From: Triglochin maritima
Taxonomy: Eukaryota > Streptophyta > Magnoliopsida > Alismatales > Juncaginaceae
Assembly (NCBI GenBank): GCA_963682175.1
Contig: OY821779.1
Coordinates: forward strand, 1,562,501-1,626,500
Reading direction: 5' to 3'
DNA: 64,000 nucleotides
Shown here: piece by piece, positions 10,911 through 21,191 of the stretch
Layout: every line of letters starts with the position of its first letter
Position numbering within the stretch: position 1 is the first letter of the stretch
Notes under the pieces: generated by a model
The model's input: only the letters and a program-made list of their open reading frames with translations
Database searches by the model: none
Told to the model about the DNA's origin: nothing
Made by a program: the position numbers and the translations under genes

Positions 10911-12455
10911 TCAAGCTTTGCACCAACCAGCCTCCTTCGGAACTCCCATTCCATCCATCAAATCCCTCATCTTCTCTGCTCCATCCCATTCACCCATTGA
11001 GGCATATATGTTGGAGAGCAAGATGAAGTTCCCACTGGAATCCTGACTCAACCCGAGAAGTTTTTTATTTGCCAATTTAGCCAGCTCCACATTTCCATGG
11101 AGCCGACACGCACCGAGCAACGTCCTCCATATTACCGAGTTCGGTTCAACATCCATTCCGTCCACGAATTCAAACACCTCCTCCAACATCCCGGCCCGTC
11201 CCAACATGTCCACGATGCAACCGTAATGCTTGATATTCGGTTTAATATTGTACTCTTCCTTCATCAACGCGAAGTACCTCCGGCCAACCTCCACCATTCC
11301 AGCATGGCTACATGCCGCTAACACGCCAACAAAGGTTATCTCATCCGGCCTCACTCTTTCACTTAGCATCTCCCCGAAAATATGCAAGCATTCCTCGGCA
11401 TGCCCGTGAAAAGCCAGCCCACCAATAACCGCATTCCACGTCGAAACATCCTTCTCCTTCATACCCTCAAACACATCCATCGCCCTACCAATACACCCGC
11501 ACTTTGCATACATATCAATCAACGTATTCCCATGAAACACGCTGACGCCCCCATCTCTCACACACATCTCCAACAACATCAAATGCAACCTCTCCCCAAC
11601 CTCAAGGTTCCCCGAATCTGCACATGCAGTCAACAAGCTAAGCAAGGTAACCAAATCCGGCCACACATCCCGACCCCGCATCTCCTCAAACACCTCCAAC
11701 GCCTTCTCACAGTCCGCACTCTTAACATACCCGGAAATCATCGCGTTCCACGACACAACATCTCTCTCAGGCACTCCATCAAATAGCTCCCTGGCCTCCC
11801 TCATCAACCCGCACCTCGCATAACCGGTAATCATAACATTCCACGAAACCAAATCCTTAACTCCCCCACACTCATCAAACAACTTCCTCGCAGTCACCAA
11901 ATCCCGTCTCTTAGTGTATCCCCTAATCACAGCCGACCAAGCCACCGGATCAATCCTCGCGGGGCCCGCGAGAAGCCGATGAGCGGAACTCAAGTCCCCG
12001 CAATCGGCATGGTAAGAAATAAGCGAATTACGCACGAAAGAATCAGACTCCAACCCGATCTTAAGAATCAAACCGTGGATATGCGATCCGGCGGGGGAGG
12101 CGAGGCGGGAGCAAGCGCGGAGAAGGAAAGGGAAGGTGTGGGGGTTGGGACGGTGACGGGAGGCGATGAGGGAGGAGAAGAGGGAGAGGGAGAAGGAGGG
12201 GGTGGGGGAGTGGGAGAAGGCGCGTATGAGGGTGTTGAAGGCGAAGGCGTCGGGATCGAGGATGGTGTGGAAGACGGCGACGGCGTGGGGGAGGCACCGG
12301 AGGGTGATGGCGGCGGAGAATAGGAGTTCGCGGACGCCGGTGATGGGGTTTCCGGCGACGGTTATTTGGGTCTGGATTTGCTTCAGGTGACGGATGGTAC
12401 GGCAGCGTCGCCAGATCAGACGGCAGGGACGGACGTCGCCGGACTTTCGGAGCAT
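10911..12455 (-). CDS. Pentatricopeptide repeat protein, At5g15300-like, PLS-E class
   Basis: One open frame of 514 residues. It follows Arabidopsis At5g15300 along its length as I remember it: LKQIQTQITVAG near the start, then DLVSWNVMITGYARCG, DVVSWNAMISGYVKS, TLLSLLTACADSGNLEVGE, NTLIDMYAKCG and KHYGCIVDMLGRAGMLEE, with an E-type end (WRTLLGACRLHGNVELAK, SGNFILLSNIYASMGEWDG). No DYW domain. The role expected is site-specific RNA processing or editing in mitochondria or plastids. The 5' third of the gene is notably GC-rich compared with its surroundings. Only about 210 bp separate its stop from the start of the neighbouring PPR gene, but the two are not recent duplicates. Confidence 0.92.
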   Translation of the reverse strand: MLRKSGDVRPCRLIWRRCRTIRHLKQIQTQITVAGNPITGVRELLFSAAITLRCLPHAVAVFHTILDPDAFAFNTLIRAFSHSPTPSFSLSLFSSLIASRHRPNPHTFPFLLRACSRLASPAGSHIHGLILKIGLESDSFVRNSLISYHADCGDLSSAHRLLAGPARIDPVAWSAVIRGYTKRRDLVTARKLFDECGGVKDLVSWNVMITGYARCGLMREARELFDGVPERDVVSWNAMISGYVKSADCEKALEVFEEMRGRDVWPDLVTLLSLLTACADSGNLEVGERLHLMLLEMCVRDGGVSVFHGNTLIDMYAKCGCIGRAMDVFEGMKEKDVSTWNAVIGGLAFHGHAEECLHIFGEMLSERVRPDEITFVGVLAACSHAGMVEVGRRYFALMKEEYNIKPNIKHYGCIVDMLGRAGMLEEVFEFVDGMDVEPNSVIWRTLLGACRLHGNVELAKLANKKLLGLSQDSSGNFILLSNIYASMGEWDGAEKMRDLMDGMGVPKEAGWCKA

Positions 12456-12555
12456 GGTTGGGATGGAAGTTCAGTTGTGGTTTTGGCGCAAAAGTTGGGT
12501 TTTAAAAGTTTAAACCACCTTCAGGTAGCTAACCGGTTACTTAAGGATTTACCTA

Positions 12556-12920
12556 GAGCATGGTTAACAGGCCCGGCGCGTCCTGCCGTCCGGCCAGGGT
12601 GCCCACCCCTTAACGGGGCGGGTGGGTGTCGGGCGCACGCCCGGGGTGTCTGCTCGGGCACGAATTTTTTTAATTATTATTATTATTTTTGTTTAGAGTT
12701 AAAAATGTTTTTAAATTGTTTTTTCAAATATATTTTTTTTTGAAAAAATAATTTTTATTTGTTTTGATTTTGTAGATTTTTTGTGATTTTTTTTATATTT
12801 TACGCAGAATTAATCTTCAAATGACGTGACGTAGCCTAGGCGTAGTTAATGACGTTTTTTTGGTGGATAGGGTGAGTTAATGGCGTAGTTAATGACGTAG
12901 CCCGAACATGGTTACTTATT
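12556..12920. mobile_element. Harbinger-type (PIF) element remnant
   Basis: The left edge reads GAGCATGGTTAACAGG, like the GAGCA-type ends of the Harbinger element at 48858. It is followed by a GC-rich block (GCCCGGCGCG, GGGGCGGGTGGG), then an AT-rich middle and the repeated phrase GTAGTTAATGACGT with GGTGGATAGGGTGAG. The same arrangement appears in the 48858-50456 element. I could not find a proper inverted right end, so it may be truncated or decayed. Confidence 0.5.
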
Positions 12921-13437
12921 GTTTTAATGAAAATGGTGCACGTTCAAATCTCAATCAGGTTGCTGTAAAAATAGTTTTATATTATTAAACACAAAACATA
13001 TGCAATACTTTACAAAAATTGAATTCTTTATGAATACTTTATATGCATTACGATTTTTGAACTTCCATCTCGAGAGAAAAATACTTGGATTTTGACGAAG
13101 TGGTGACCAATAAATTTCACACGACCCACTGTACCTACAAATTTTCTCGCTATGCTTCCACTTTCTTGGACTTATAAGAGTATGTGTACGTTTATATAAT
13201 ATAATAACAATAATAATTGTAAAAATAGTAACAATAATAATTGTAAAAAAAGTAAAAAGTGGGAGTTAAAAAAAATCAGGCTAGCTTCGTTAGCTTGGCG
13301 TTTAGCAAGTGGATGCACATGAACGATTTTGCCGGCTCGGCATTAAATTTTGGCCTTTGGATTTTACATTACTACCAAGAAGCTCACCAAAATCAGCTTT
13401 TTATTAGATGTTGGATTTTATGAAAATTAAAACTAAT
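12921..13437. other. AT-rich spacer before element E1
   Basis: Contains short AATAATAATTGTAAAAAT duplications near 13203-13250. No gene recognised. Confidence 0.4.
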
Positions 13438-13593
13438 GGGAACTACTAAACGTCGCCCCAAAACTACTTAAATCGCCCCTTGAAATTATCAAATTGCCCT
13501 TAACAATATATTTAATACCCAAATCGTCCCGTGTCTATAAATTAGGCCTACGGTCTTGTATATTCATAATTTATCAGTAAAAACAGCACGAAA

Positions 13594-13623
13594 ATGTCTG
13601 ACGATGGTGATGCATCCGGTGAG
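13594..13623 (+). pseudogene. Orphan transposase exon 1 in left end of E1
   Basis: The sequence encodes MSDDGDASGE and is followed by a GTAAGC splice donor. It matches exon 1 of the E2 transposase gene (MSNEGDASGE). A TATA-like TATAAATTA lies upstream near 13540. The rest of the gene is deleted in E1. Confidence 0.75.
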
Positions 13624-13649
13624 GTAAGCCTGGCGCGGGGCAAATTTTG

Positions 13650-13900
13650 GGCCGAGTGTCTGCATTAGACGTCTCCCCCAAGGTGAGGGCGTCTGCGTAG
13701 GACGTCCTCCCCTTGCACTAGGCGTCTAACGCAGATGCCTACGCAATGGGAGAGACGTCTTATGTAGACGTCCTCCCCTTGGGTAAGGCGTCTTTGGTAG
13801 ACGCACTTTCCTTCGGTCAGGCGTCCTACGAAGACGCCTCACCCTTGGAGAGGGCGTTTAACTCAGACGCCCCCTCCCCCATGGGGTAGGCGTTTGATTG
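13650..13900. repeat. E1 left palindrome array
   Basis: A run of units of roughly 35 bp. Each centres on a short palindrome such as GGCGTCTNNNNNAGACGCC or GACGTC, separated by C-rich/G-rich linkers such as CCCCATGGGG. GC content is far above the flanks. It lies in what was transposase intron 1. Confidence 0.85.
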
Positions 13901-13984
13901 ACATCATTTCATGCTTATATTTGTACCTTATATCCATTATCTTACACCTAAGCAATGCTGCGTGACGAGTTTTATGTTTAGTTT

Positions 13985-14552
13985 TCAGGAATAAAGAGGT
14001 TTGAAGAGAAGAGTCATGAAAGGACCCAAAAGCAGGAAAAATGACTTAATTGTGAGACCTGAGGAGCAAGATGCAATGGAGAAGGACCTGATCGTAAGAC
14101 CGAAGGACCTAAGAGCAAAACAGGAAACTCCACACCATCATGAGGAGTATTTTGGCAATTCGATTCGGGTCGGAGCTCCAATAAACAAAGTAGATGCATC
14201 AAAGACCAACAAAGACCACCAGGAAAGCCCACAACCAAAACCAACTCGATCTGGATCATATAGACCGCCAATTGGCGGTCTTGGACCGCTAATTGGCGGT
14301 CCATATGTCTCCAGATCCGCTAAGATTTGTACTGGGCTTGTATTAGTGTATTCTTAGTCTATTTTGGTATTGGTTTAGTCCCACATCGGGAGATTGTCCC
14401 GGATTAGCTTTTTCCATGCCTATAAATAGAACTCTTCACCTTCCATTGTAATCACCCATTGTTTGGTGGCATTTTCTCTACTAAGGAGTGAGTCTTGAAG
14501 CAATAACTCAAAGTGGAGAAGAATGTTGTCTTCAATGTGAGTCATTCTTGTC
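13985..14552 (+). other. Foreign segment inside E1, LTR-like promoter at its end
   Basis: The segment is absent from E2. It begins after a TTTTCAG acceptor-like site. It contains an open frame (14001-14357) with a repeated phrase DLIVRP that I do not recognise, and two tandem palindromes (GACCGCCAATTGGCGGTC at 14263-14280 and a one-base variant at 14284-14301). It then has AGTCCCACATCGGGAG and TATAAATAGA, a combination typical of plant retroelement promoters. Probably captured or inserted retroelement sequence; the edges match no element in this window. Confidence 0.5.
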
Positions 14553-15889
14553 CTCTGATGCAGTCATCTGATCTAGCCGTGCGCGGATTGAACGCAATCG
14601 TCCATCGCTCTTGTCCTCGCTCCGGACGGCCCACATACCCGAACGTGGATGACCCTCCTCGATAATCTTCCGCTCACGATGCGGGCGCAATGCGGGAAAG
14701 TACTCGTATATCCATGTCTGCAGCAGCGTAAGACAACCTGCAATCCCAGAACAATCCGCACGGCTAGCTATCCCAAGCTGACGGTACATGTATGCCAACG
14801 TCGCTGCGCCCCACGAGTACTCACGAACAGTGTCTGGGTCCCTAGCCTCCAATAGATCGCGTGGTCTGATCCGGCAACCACTCTTGTCGACAAACAAGAC
14901 GGCTCCGAGCATCAAGAATAGGTACGTCGTCAACTGTGTATCATCGGCCCGCGGAGGTCGTGCCCGTCTGCATAGGTCCTCAAGGGAGTCGATGCCGACA
15001 CCACCACCACTCCATAAAGCTGTATCTCTCGCCAGACCATCAGGTGTGACACCAAGCAACTCTGCCACATAACACCTCAGCTCAGACGTCGACCCCTGAG
15101 CACTAACCAGACGACCATCCACAGGAATGCGCAGGATCTGGAAAACATCGTGAAGCATGATCGTCATCTCTCCGAAAGGCATGTGAAAAGTGTTGGTGTC
15201 AGGCTGCCACCGCTCCACAAACGCAGAAATCAAAGGCATGTCGAGATAAGGGAACATGCTGTACGGTAAGTGCCCCAAATGCCTGGCACTAATCTCCTCT
15301 CTGATATCAGCACTCAGTGTAGACCGCCAACCCTGTAGTGTTGTACAGGCTCTGTGCCGATTATGGCACTTCAGAACCTTCCGATCCTCTCCGTCCCAGA
15401 TCCGTCTAGCGATGTGACCCCAGAAACTAGGAATGACGCTCCCATCTAAAGGACCACCATGCGTCATACTGCTCACGATCCAAGAATCGTCCTGCATCCT
15501 CCTCTTCTTCTAAGCGCGGGGATCTACAGTGCACGAGCTCGAATCCCCGGTCGTAAACCTCCCACCCCTACCCTTCCGCACCATCCATCCGGCGGAAGTA
15601 GAACTACCCGCTCGACCACGTCCTCTGCTATACTCCCCCTGCCTCTCCACCTCCGGGCGCTCTAACTCATACGGGTCATCATCGTCGCTCCCGTCGTCGG
15701 GACTGTCCACATGCTCATCATCGAAGGAATCATCATCCTCCTCACGACGACGTAATGCCTCTCTCTCCCTCCTGACCGAAGCAGATATCCCCCGTCTACG
15801 TGGATGACGCGGTGCTGAATCATCCTCTAAAGAACGGAAGACGTGTAATGGTATCGACTTGCCTTTCCCTCCACTGTGACCCGATGACT

Positions 15890-16165
15890 ATTAATTGAAA
15901 TTTTAAATACAAATTTGTTAAACTAAATTATCATATTTATCACAATTGTTAAACTAAATCAAAATTTGTTAAACTAAATTATCAAAATTGTTAAACTAAA
16001 TCAAAATTTGTTAAACTAAATTAAAACAATTGTTAAACTAAATCAAAAATTGTTAAAACTAAATATCACAAATGTTAAACTTAATAAGAATTTGTTAAAT
16101 TAAATTTTCAGATTTATCACAATTTATTAAAGTAATTATCAGATTTAATAAAAATTAAAAACAAA
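15890..16165. repeat. AT-rich TTAAACTAAAT tandem repeat, PMD intron 1 (E1)
   Basis: About a dozen irregular copies of a 15-25 bp unit containing TTGTTAAACTAAAT. The same unit, on the other strand, fills the matching intron of E2 (58180-58380). Confidence 0.8.
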
Positions 16166-16435
16166 TTTGTGGAGGCGTCTGCGAGAGACGCCTCCCGCAT
16201 GGTGGAGGCGTCTGTCGGAGACGCCTCCTCCTTAGGGGAGACGTCTTCCGAAGACGTCTCCTCCATCGGGGAGACATCTTCCGCAGACGTCTCCCGCTAC
16301 TGGTCGGCGTCCGAGGGAGACGCCCCCCGCATGGGGCGAGCGTCACCGGAAGCCGCTCCCCCCATGGGAGGAGCGGCTTCCTCGGACGCCCGCCCCATGC
16401 GGGGGGCGTCTCCCTCGGACGCCGACCACTTTTTT
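16165..16435. repeat. E1 right palindrome array
   Basis: GC-rich array of units like GAGGCGTCTNNNNNAGACGCCTC and GGAGACGTCTTCC, separated by CCCGCATGG or CCCCATGGG linkers. It corresponds to 57838-58098 in E2 and lies in PMD intron 1. Confidence 0.85.
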
Positions 16436-17473
16436 TAATTTTTTTTTTTGAAGACAAATAAATAACGTAAGGTTACCGTATACGGGTACACCGGGGGAAC
16501 TGTTGGCTGCTTGCCTGGCCTCCGAGACATTCGTAATCTTCTGTAGTAGGTATAGGAAGAGAAAGTTTTGAGAAAAGAGTGAAATTGTGAGATATATAAG
16601 CAAAAATATGAGGAAGGGCAATTTGGTAATTTCAAGGGACGATTTAAGTAATTTTGGGAGGTTGTAAAAAAGTCTCAAGCATCACTTTTGAGACTCCAAA
16701 AGTGGTGACCCAAACTGACTTTGGCACCATAATCTTAGATTAACTAATTGTAGTATATGAATTACATATAAAACTAATATAAATGCTTGGAAAAAAGTAA
16801 ATGGGTCATTGGAGTTTTCTCCATTACACATTACTACATCTTACAAATTGGAAGATTTTGTCAAAATACGTAAATAATTGTCATTTTCTTCATAAATAAC
16901 TAGTGATGTGGAATTGAATGTTCAAATTATTTCACACTTAGAAAAGCGAGAGCGTAAATAATTTATTTTGCAAAGGCATTAAACGAGAAGGTTGACTAAT
17001 GACTATCGCCCCGATGAACGTGTTGCATACTGGAAAATGTCAAAATCTATAACCATTACATTACATCCTTGGTTTTACTCTTTAGATTAACGAAAACTGC
17101 TATAATAATTATTTACAAGTCAACCACAAGAAAAGGAACATTCTTTACTTTTCATCAACCACAACTACCATTTTTCATGCAAGACCAATCTTTATTACTC
17201 CATATATGTTCCCTATACTCGATATCTTAATCGTAGCCCTAAACCACCCGGGGTCTAGTTATTCTTGAAAATTAGTGTGTGTGTTTCATTCTATTTTCTT
17301 TATTATCGAATTTGTATAGATGCTTAAATGCTTTTTCGTATAATTCACACGTTCACACTTCTATAAAAGATAAAAGATCAGGAGCAAGTATCTTGTAGCT
17401 TTCTAAAACTAGAAATGTAAAGAAATTAAGAGAATGTGACTACCGGTTTGATCTTTGAATTTTTAAAATGTTT

Positions 17474-17558
17474 GATTTTGTTTAATATAATTTGTAAAGA
17501 ACTTACAATAATCATATGTATATTGTAAGTTATTTACAAATATATTAAACAAAATAAA
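17474..17558. repeat. Small hairpin-forming inverted repeat
   Basis: Two arms of about 37-40 bp (17474-17510 and 17521-17558) are near-perfect inverted copies around a 10-base loop. Both contain TTTGTAAA and ACTTACAATA. Possibly the remnant of a tiny MITE; no target duplication identified. A (TA)n tract follows. Confidence 0.8.
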
Positions 17559-17570
17559 ACACACATATAT

Positions 17571-17608
<38 letters not shown>

Positions 17609-18012
17609 GACACATAGATCAGAAGGTTGCATGTGAAAGGAATGTGTTCTAAAAGTTTTACTTTTATGTCAATTATTGTGAATTGAATGTGCAAGCATTT
17701 TGTTATTTGGTTATTGTATTCGTCTTTTGAAAGTGTTAAGGAGAGACGCTTGGTCCTTAACCGTAGAGCTCTAAAAGATTTGGTCTACATAAATCAAAAA
17801 GTTATTCACAATCATGGTAATTAACATGAAACATTAATTACCGAGATAAGATTGTCGTGTTGGTCATCGATTGTTGTAGCTCTACAAATAATTGACGACA
17901 CGAGTATATAAAAAAGGAAAAAATAATTTTTCTATATTAAATAGACCTAACAAGTAAAACATTATGGAATTGTGTTTCACGTCATTAATATTTTACTGTG
18001 TCTTGAATCCTA

Positions 18013-18232
18013 AGATACGAGACATATCTTTTTACTCAAGAAGTGCTTAATTTGATTATTGTCAAAAACTATCAATAAGTATAGTGATAAAGATAATAGT
18101 TGGCTGAACATTACTTGTGCTAGATACGAGACTTATATTTTTTCACTCAAGAAGTGCTTGATTTGATTATTGTCAAAAACTATCAATAAGTATAGTGATA
18201 AAGACAATAGTTGGTTGAACATTACTTGTGCT
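18013..18232. repeat. 109-bp tandem duplication
   Basis: Two consecutive copies, 18013-18121 and 18122-18232. Both contain AGATACGAGAC at the start and TCAATAAGTATAGTGATAAA inside, with a few substitutions and small indels. Confidence 0.85.
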
Positions 18233-18851
18233 GGAAAAGATAGCTAGTCAAAAAATTATCATTGCCCCTCTTAATTGAGTGATTATATTAGTGGATCCAT
18301 TGATAAAGCAAAATTATAATTTGCACAATGTAACTTGAGTTAAGTTACATAATTATAATTAGATTAAAGAGATCAAAAAATGAATATAATACAAAGGTAA
18401 CACATTTCTACTTTGTATATATTCTTAATATCATGAGACAATGAACGGATACATGGTGCACTTACATCACTAAATGGATTGTGTTTGGTTCAAGTGGAAT
18501 AAGACATATATTCTAATTGGGTAACTATAATGTGTAGATAAATACCGCTTATAGTTTGAGATATTGAATGTTCAATATCGTTGTCAATTTAGCTTAGATC
18601 CTCGTATAGGACACCACAAAACTGGGAAACAAGAAGCTTAGTTTTTTATTCATATGATGTGTCGGATTTCATGTGAAAATTGACACATGTGGTGAATCAA
18701 TAAAATCAATATGTCATGAGAATTGACATAATTAGAATCATGGATAAATTCGTATAAGATGTATATATTATGGAGTGTAATAATTTGACATTACATATGA
18801 TAATATATTACATGAGATATGAATTTGCTAAAACCCCAAAAGATTAAATTT

Positions 18852-19623
18852 TGTTGGAGATAAATCTAAAATTTAACAAAGACAAAATCATGGTCAAAAC
18901 GGTCAACCGTTTTGGGTTCGATCGACCGAGTTTCTTAGAAACAATCGATCGGACGAAGATTGGATACGCGAGTGGTCGACCGAAAATTATCAGGATGTGT
19001 CGTGATAATAGGATCGGTCGACCGGGCGTGTGGACACGGTCGACCGAAATTTACCAGGAGAAATTTTGGTAGGTAAACGGTCAACCGGAGGGAGACGTGG
19101 TTCGACCGAAATTTTCCAGGGATTTTTTCTCATGAATATTCGGTCGACCGTCTGGCTAACGGTCATACCGAACTTACAAAAAACTGAATTGTTCGGTCGA
19201 CCAATTGGAAAGTTCAGTCGACTGTTCAACAAGATTTCTGCCTGAATAATTAAGAGAATAATTAGATCATGGGTTGGATTAATTCCAGATTTGGTTAAAC
19301 GTTTTTAAAGATGATTATGTGTCAAATTGTGATTAATTTTAGGAGAGAAAAATAAAGAGATCATAGGTAGAGAATAGTTCATGATATGAGTGTTTTAGAA
19401 GCCTATAAAAGGATTCATCATCTTACTTGTTTATGTTAATGCAAAAACTCCCTCTCTCCCTAATTTCTCCATTAATCACCACGAAAATTCTCTTAATAGT
19501 TTTAAGTTTTGGATATTAAAATCTCAGGAGCTTTTAGATGTGTTATTAGCTAAATTCTAAGCTTAATTAGAGATTGATTGACTAGCTCATTTCTCTCTAA
19601 TCTTGTTTAGAGTTTGATGAACA
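18852..19623 (+). mobile_element. LTR-like sequence with GTCGACCG motif cluster
   Basis: Starts TGTTGGAGAT and may end GATGAACA, TG...CA-style ends. It has a cluster of GGTCGACCG-type motifs (18905-19215) and a TATAAAAGG box near 19404 followed by a pyrimidine-rich stretch. This resembles the clean solo LTR at 40667-42168, which also carries such a cluster. The bases flanking the proposed ends (AATTT and CTTGG) do not match, so the boundaries are uncertain; internal retroelement sequence may follow on the right. Confidence 0.4.
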
Positions 19624-19778
19624 CTTGGAGGCGAATCGGCAGTCGATTCAGCGCGCAACGGAATTTCAGATTTTCGAAAAAAAATTAGAAAACCTTTACG
19701 TATGATTCTTTTTCATTTTGTTTATTTTAATAGGGTCAAGCTATAATAAGCCCAGAGCTCATCAAATTTAGTTTAAAC

Positions 19779-20495
19779 CAATGTTCAGGTAGGCGACCGC
19801 CTAGGCGATCGCCACTCGCGGTGGTCGCTTGGGCGACCACCGTCTTTCGCCCAACAAAGCTGGGCAAAATAGGCGGTCTCCTAGCCTAGGCGACCACCTA
19901 GGCGATAGCCGTTGGAGACTCCTTTTTTATTTTTTTATTTTAAAAAAAATTACAATATTGCCACTACCCCAAATCCTATATAAAGCCCTCCAAACTTCTT
20001 TATTTTTCACACATTTCTCATTCTCCTCTTCTTCATCATTCTATTCTAATCTTCTAGTTTCGTAATCTTCAAGTTTTCGCGATTAAGTCTCCGGTCTGGT
20101 GTTTAGTTTTGAAGTTTTCGCCAAAATCAAGTGCACTCTTTCTAACTTCTCTTTTAGGTGGAAAGTTAACTATTTTTGTAATCGTACTACTAAGCAATAA
20201 GTTGTATACCTAAGTGGGTAGAAAGGGTGCCTAGTGACACCTTGATCGAGGAACTCGGTGTCTATTTTAAGCCTAAACATGTATGGTATTTTAATATTTT
20301 TAGATAATATTTGTATATTTTTTCCTATTTTTCCTAATTTTTCCTGATTTTTAACTATTTTATCAAATTTAATTGATTAAAAATATTAAAAAATGACCGC
20401 CTAGAGTTGGGTGATCGCACAATCGCCTAAGTGATCACTCAGGCGACGGGACGCACCCGGTCGCCTAGACTCGCTTAGGCGGTGCGTGAACATTG
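19779..20495. mobile_element. Non-autonomous hAT element with 8-bp TSD
   Basis: The ends are CAATGTTCA and TGAACATTG. The 8 bases on both sides are identical, GTTTAAAC (19771-19778 and 20496-20503), the target size of hAT transposons. Subterminal regions are packed with GGCGA/TCGCC motifs in both orientations (for example AGGCGACCGCCTAGGCGA). The 717-bp body has no transposase. The palindromic nature of the target sequence makes the match slightly less decisive, but both length and end motifs fit. Confidence 0.85.
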
Positions 20496-21191
20496 GTTTA
20501 AACCCCCTACAATCTCACCATTGGATCTTATTTACTGTTAATCTCACCATTCATTAGCATAACCGTTTTTTCTTTATCTACCTTCCAATTTGAAATGAGT
20601 GGTAAATATTGTGAGGTTCAATTTTTCTAAATTAAGTCCTGAACTCAATAGAAAATTCATGTATTTTAATGTGTAAGATTGAATGATATTAGAATAAACA
20701 TAAACATGTACATAAAATCAATGAAAATATAAAATCGATCATATAAACTTGTTTTTAAAAATAAAAATAAAATTTAGCGCTACAGTCACTTCGTCACTCC
20801 AGATCGCAATCACACAGAGCTTAAAAACTTATGTGGTTCACGAAATCACACCTTCCGTTGGTCTAGAATTCACAAATATCTTAGAATGCAGGACCACACT
20901 AATTATTTTTTGCCAACAAACACAAAAATCTACAATGACGTCGAAGACCCTAAGAAGTTACAGGATTCATTCTTGAGTCAGAAAAAAAAGTTACATGAGT
21001 CATTGTATTGCACATTTGCACTACAACAAAATTGAGTTTCACTACAACCACCTCACACGCAAAACAAAAGTCAGATGGAACACACAAGTCGATTAGACGA
21101 GAAGAAAACTTTCTGTGAGCTTACAAATCCAAAATTCAACCACTTCCATATCAAAACTTCATTTTGCACCACTTGAGTAAGATGAAGGATT
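20496..21191. other. Intergenic and RAE1 3' region
   Basis: No gene or repeat recognised. The part next to 21191 presumably includes the RAE1 3' UTR. Confidence 0.4.

Larger units (their letters stand above)
14532..16530 (-). pseudogene. PMD (plant mobile domain) gene copy in E1, truncated
   Basis: Exon 1 (16530-16477) encodes MSRRPGKQPTVPPVYPYT and exon 2 starts at 15887, exactly as in the intact E2 copy. Exon 2 is nearly identical to E2 exon 2 over more than 1.2 kb, including FWGHIARRIWDGEDRKVLKC, PYLDMPLISAFVERWQPD and MPFGEMTIMLHDVFQIL. Differences that break it: CAG became TAG at 15510-15512 (after DPRA), and exons 3 and 4 are gone. The coding match stops at 14553, at the position where E2 has its exon 2 splice donor; the frame then runs into foreign sequence and ends at 14532. 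From an internal ATG at 15497 a 321-residue PMD-like protein could still be made. Confidence 0.88.
13438..16676. mobile_element. E1: deleted Mutator-like element of the PMD/OTU family
   Basis: The left terminus (from about 13438) and right terminus (to about 16676) share an inverted repeat whose core reads ATTACTTAAATCG followed by (C/T)CCC. The left side repeats the right end of E2 (57587-64000) in reverse: the same TIR, transposase exon 1 (MSDDGDASGE, 13594-13623) with its GTAAGC donor, and a palindrome array. The right side repeats the left end of E2: PMD gene exon 1, palindrome array and AT-rich intron repeat. The transposase-OTU gene and the last PMD exons are missing; an unrelated segment (about 13985-14552) takes their place. 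No convincing 9-bp target duplication was found at the edges, so the exact ends are approximate. Confidence 0.85.
16677..18851. other. AT-rich intergenic region with small repeats
   Basis: No gene recognised. It contains the hairpin at 17474-17558, a TA microsatellite (about 17573-17603) and the tandem duplication at 18013-18232. Confidence 0.5.

Noticed and set aside
11979..12323. 114-codon plus-strand frame opposite the PPR gene
   Set aside because: Gly/Glu-rich shadow of the GC-rich Ser/Leu/Pro part of the PPR coding strand.
13429..16685. 9-bp target duplication around E1
   Set aside because: Flanks near both proposed ends were compared and no convincing match was found; the right terminus has diverged.
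18852..19623. Solo LTR with target duplication
   Set aside because: Ends look LTR-like but flanks AATTT and CTTGG do not match, so only an LTR-like fragment is claimed.
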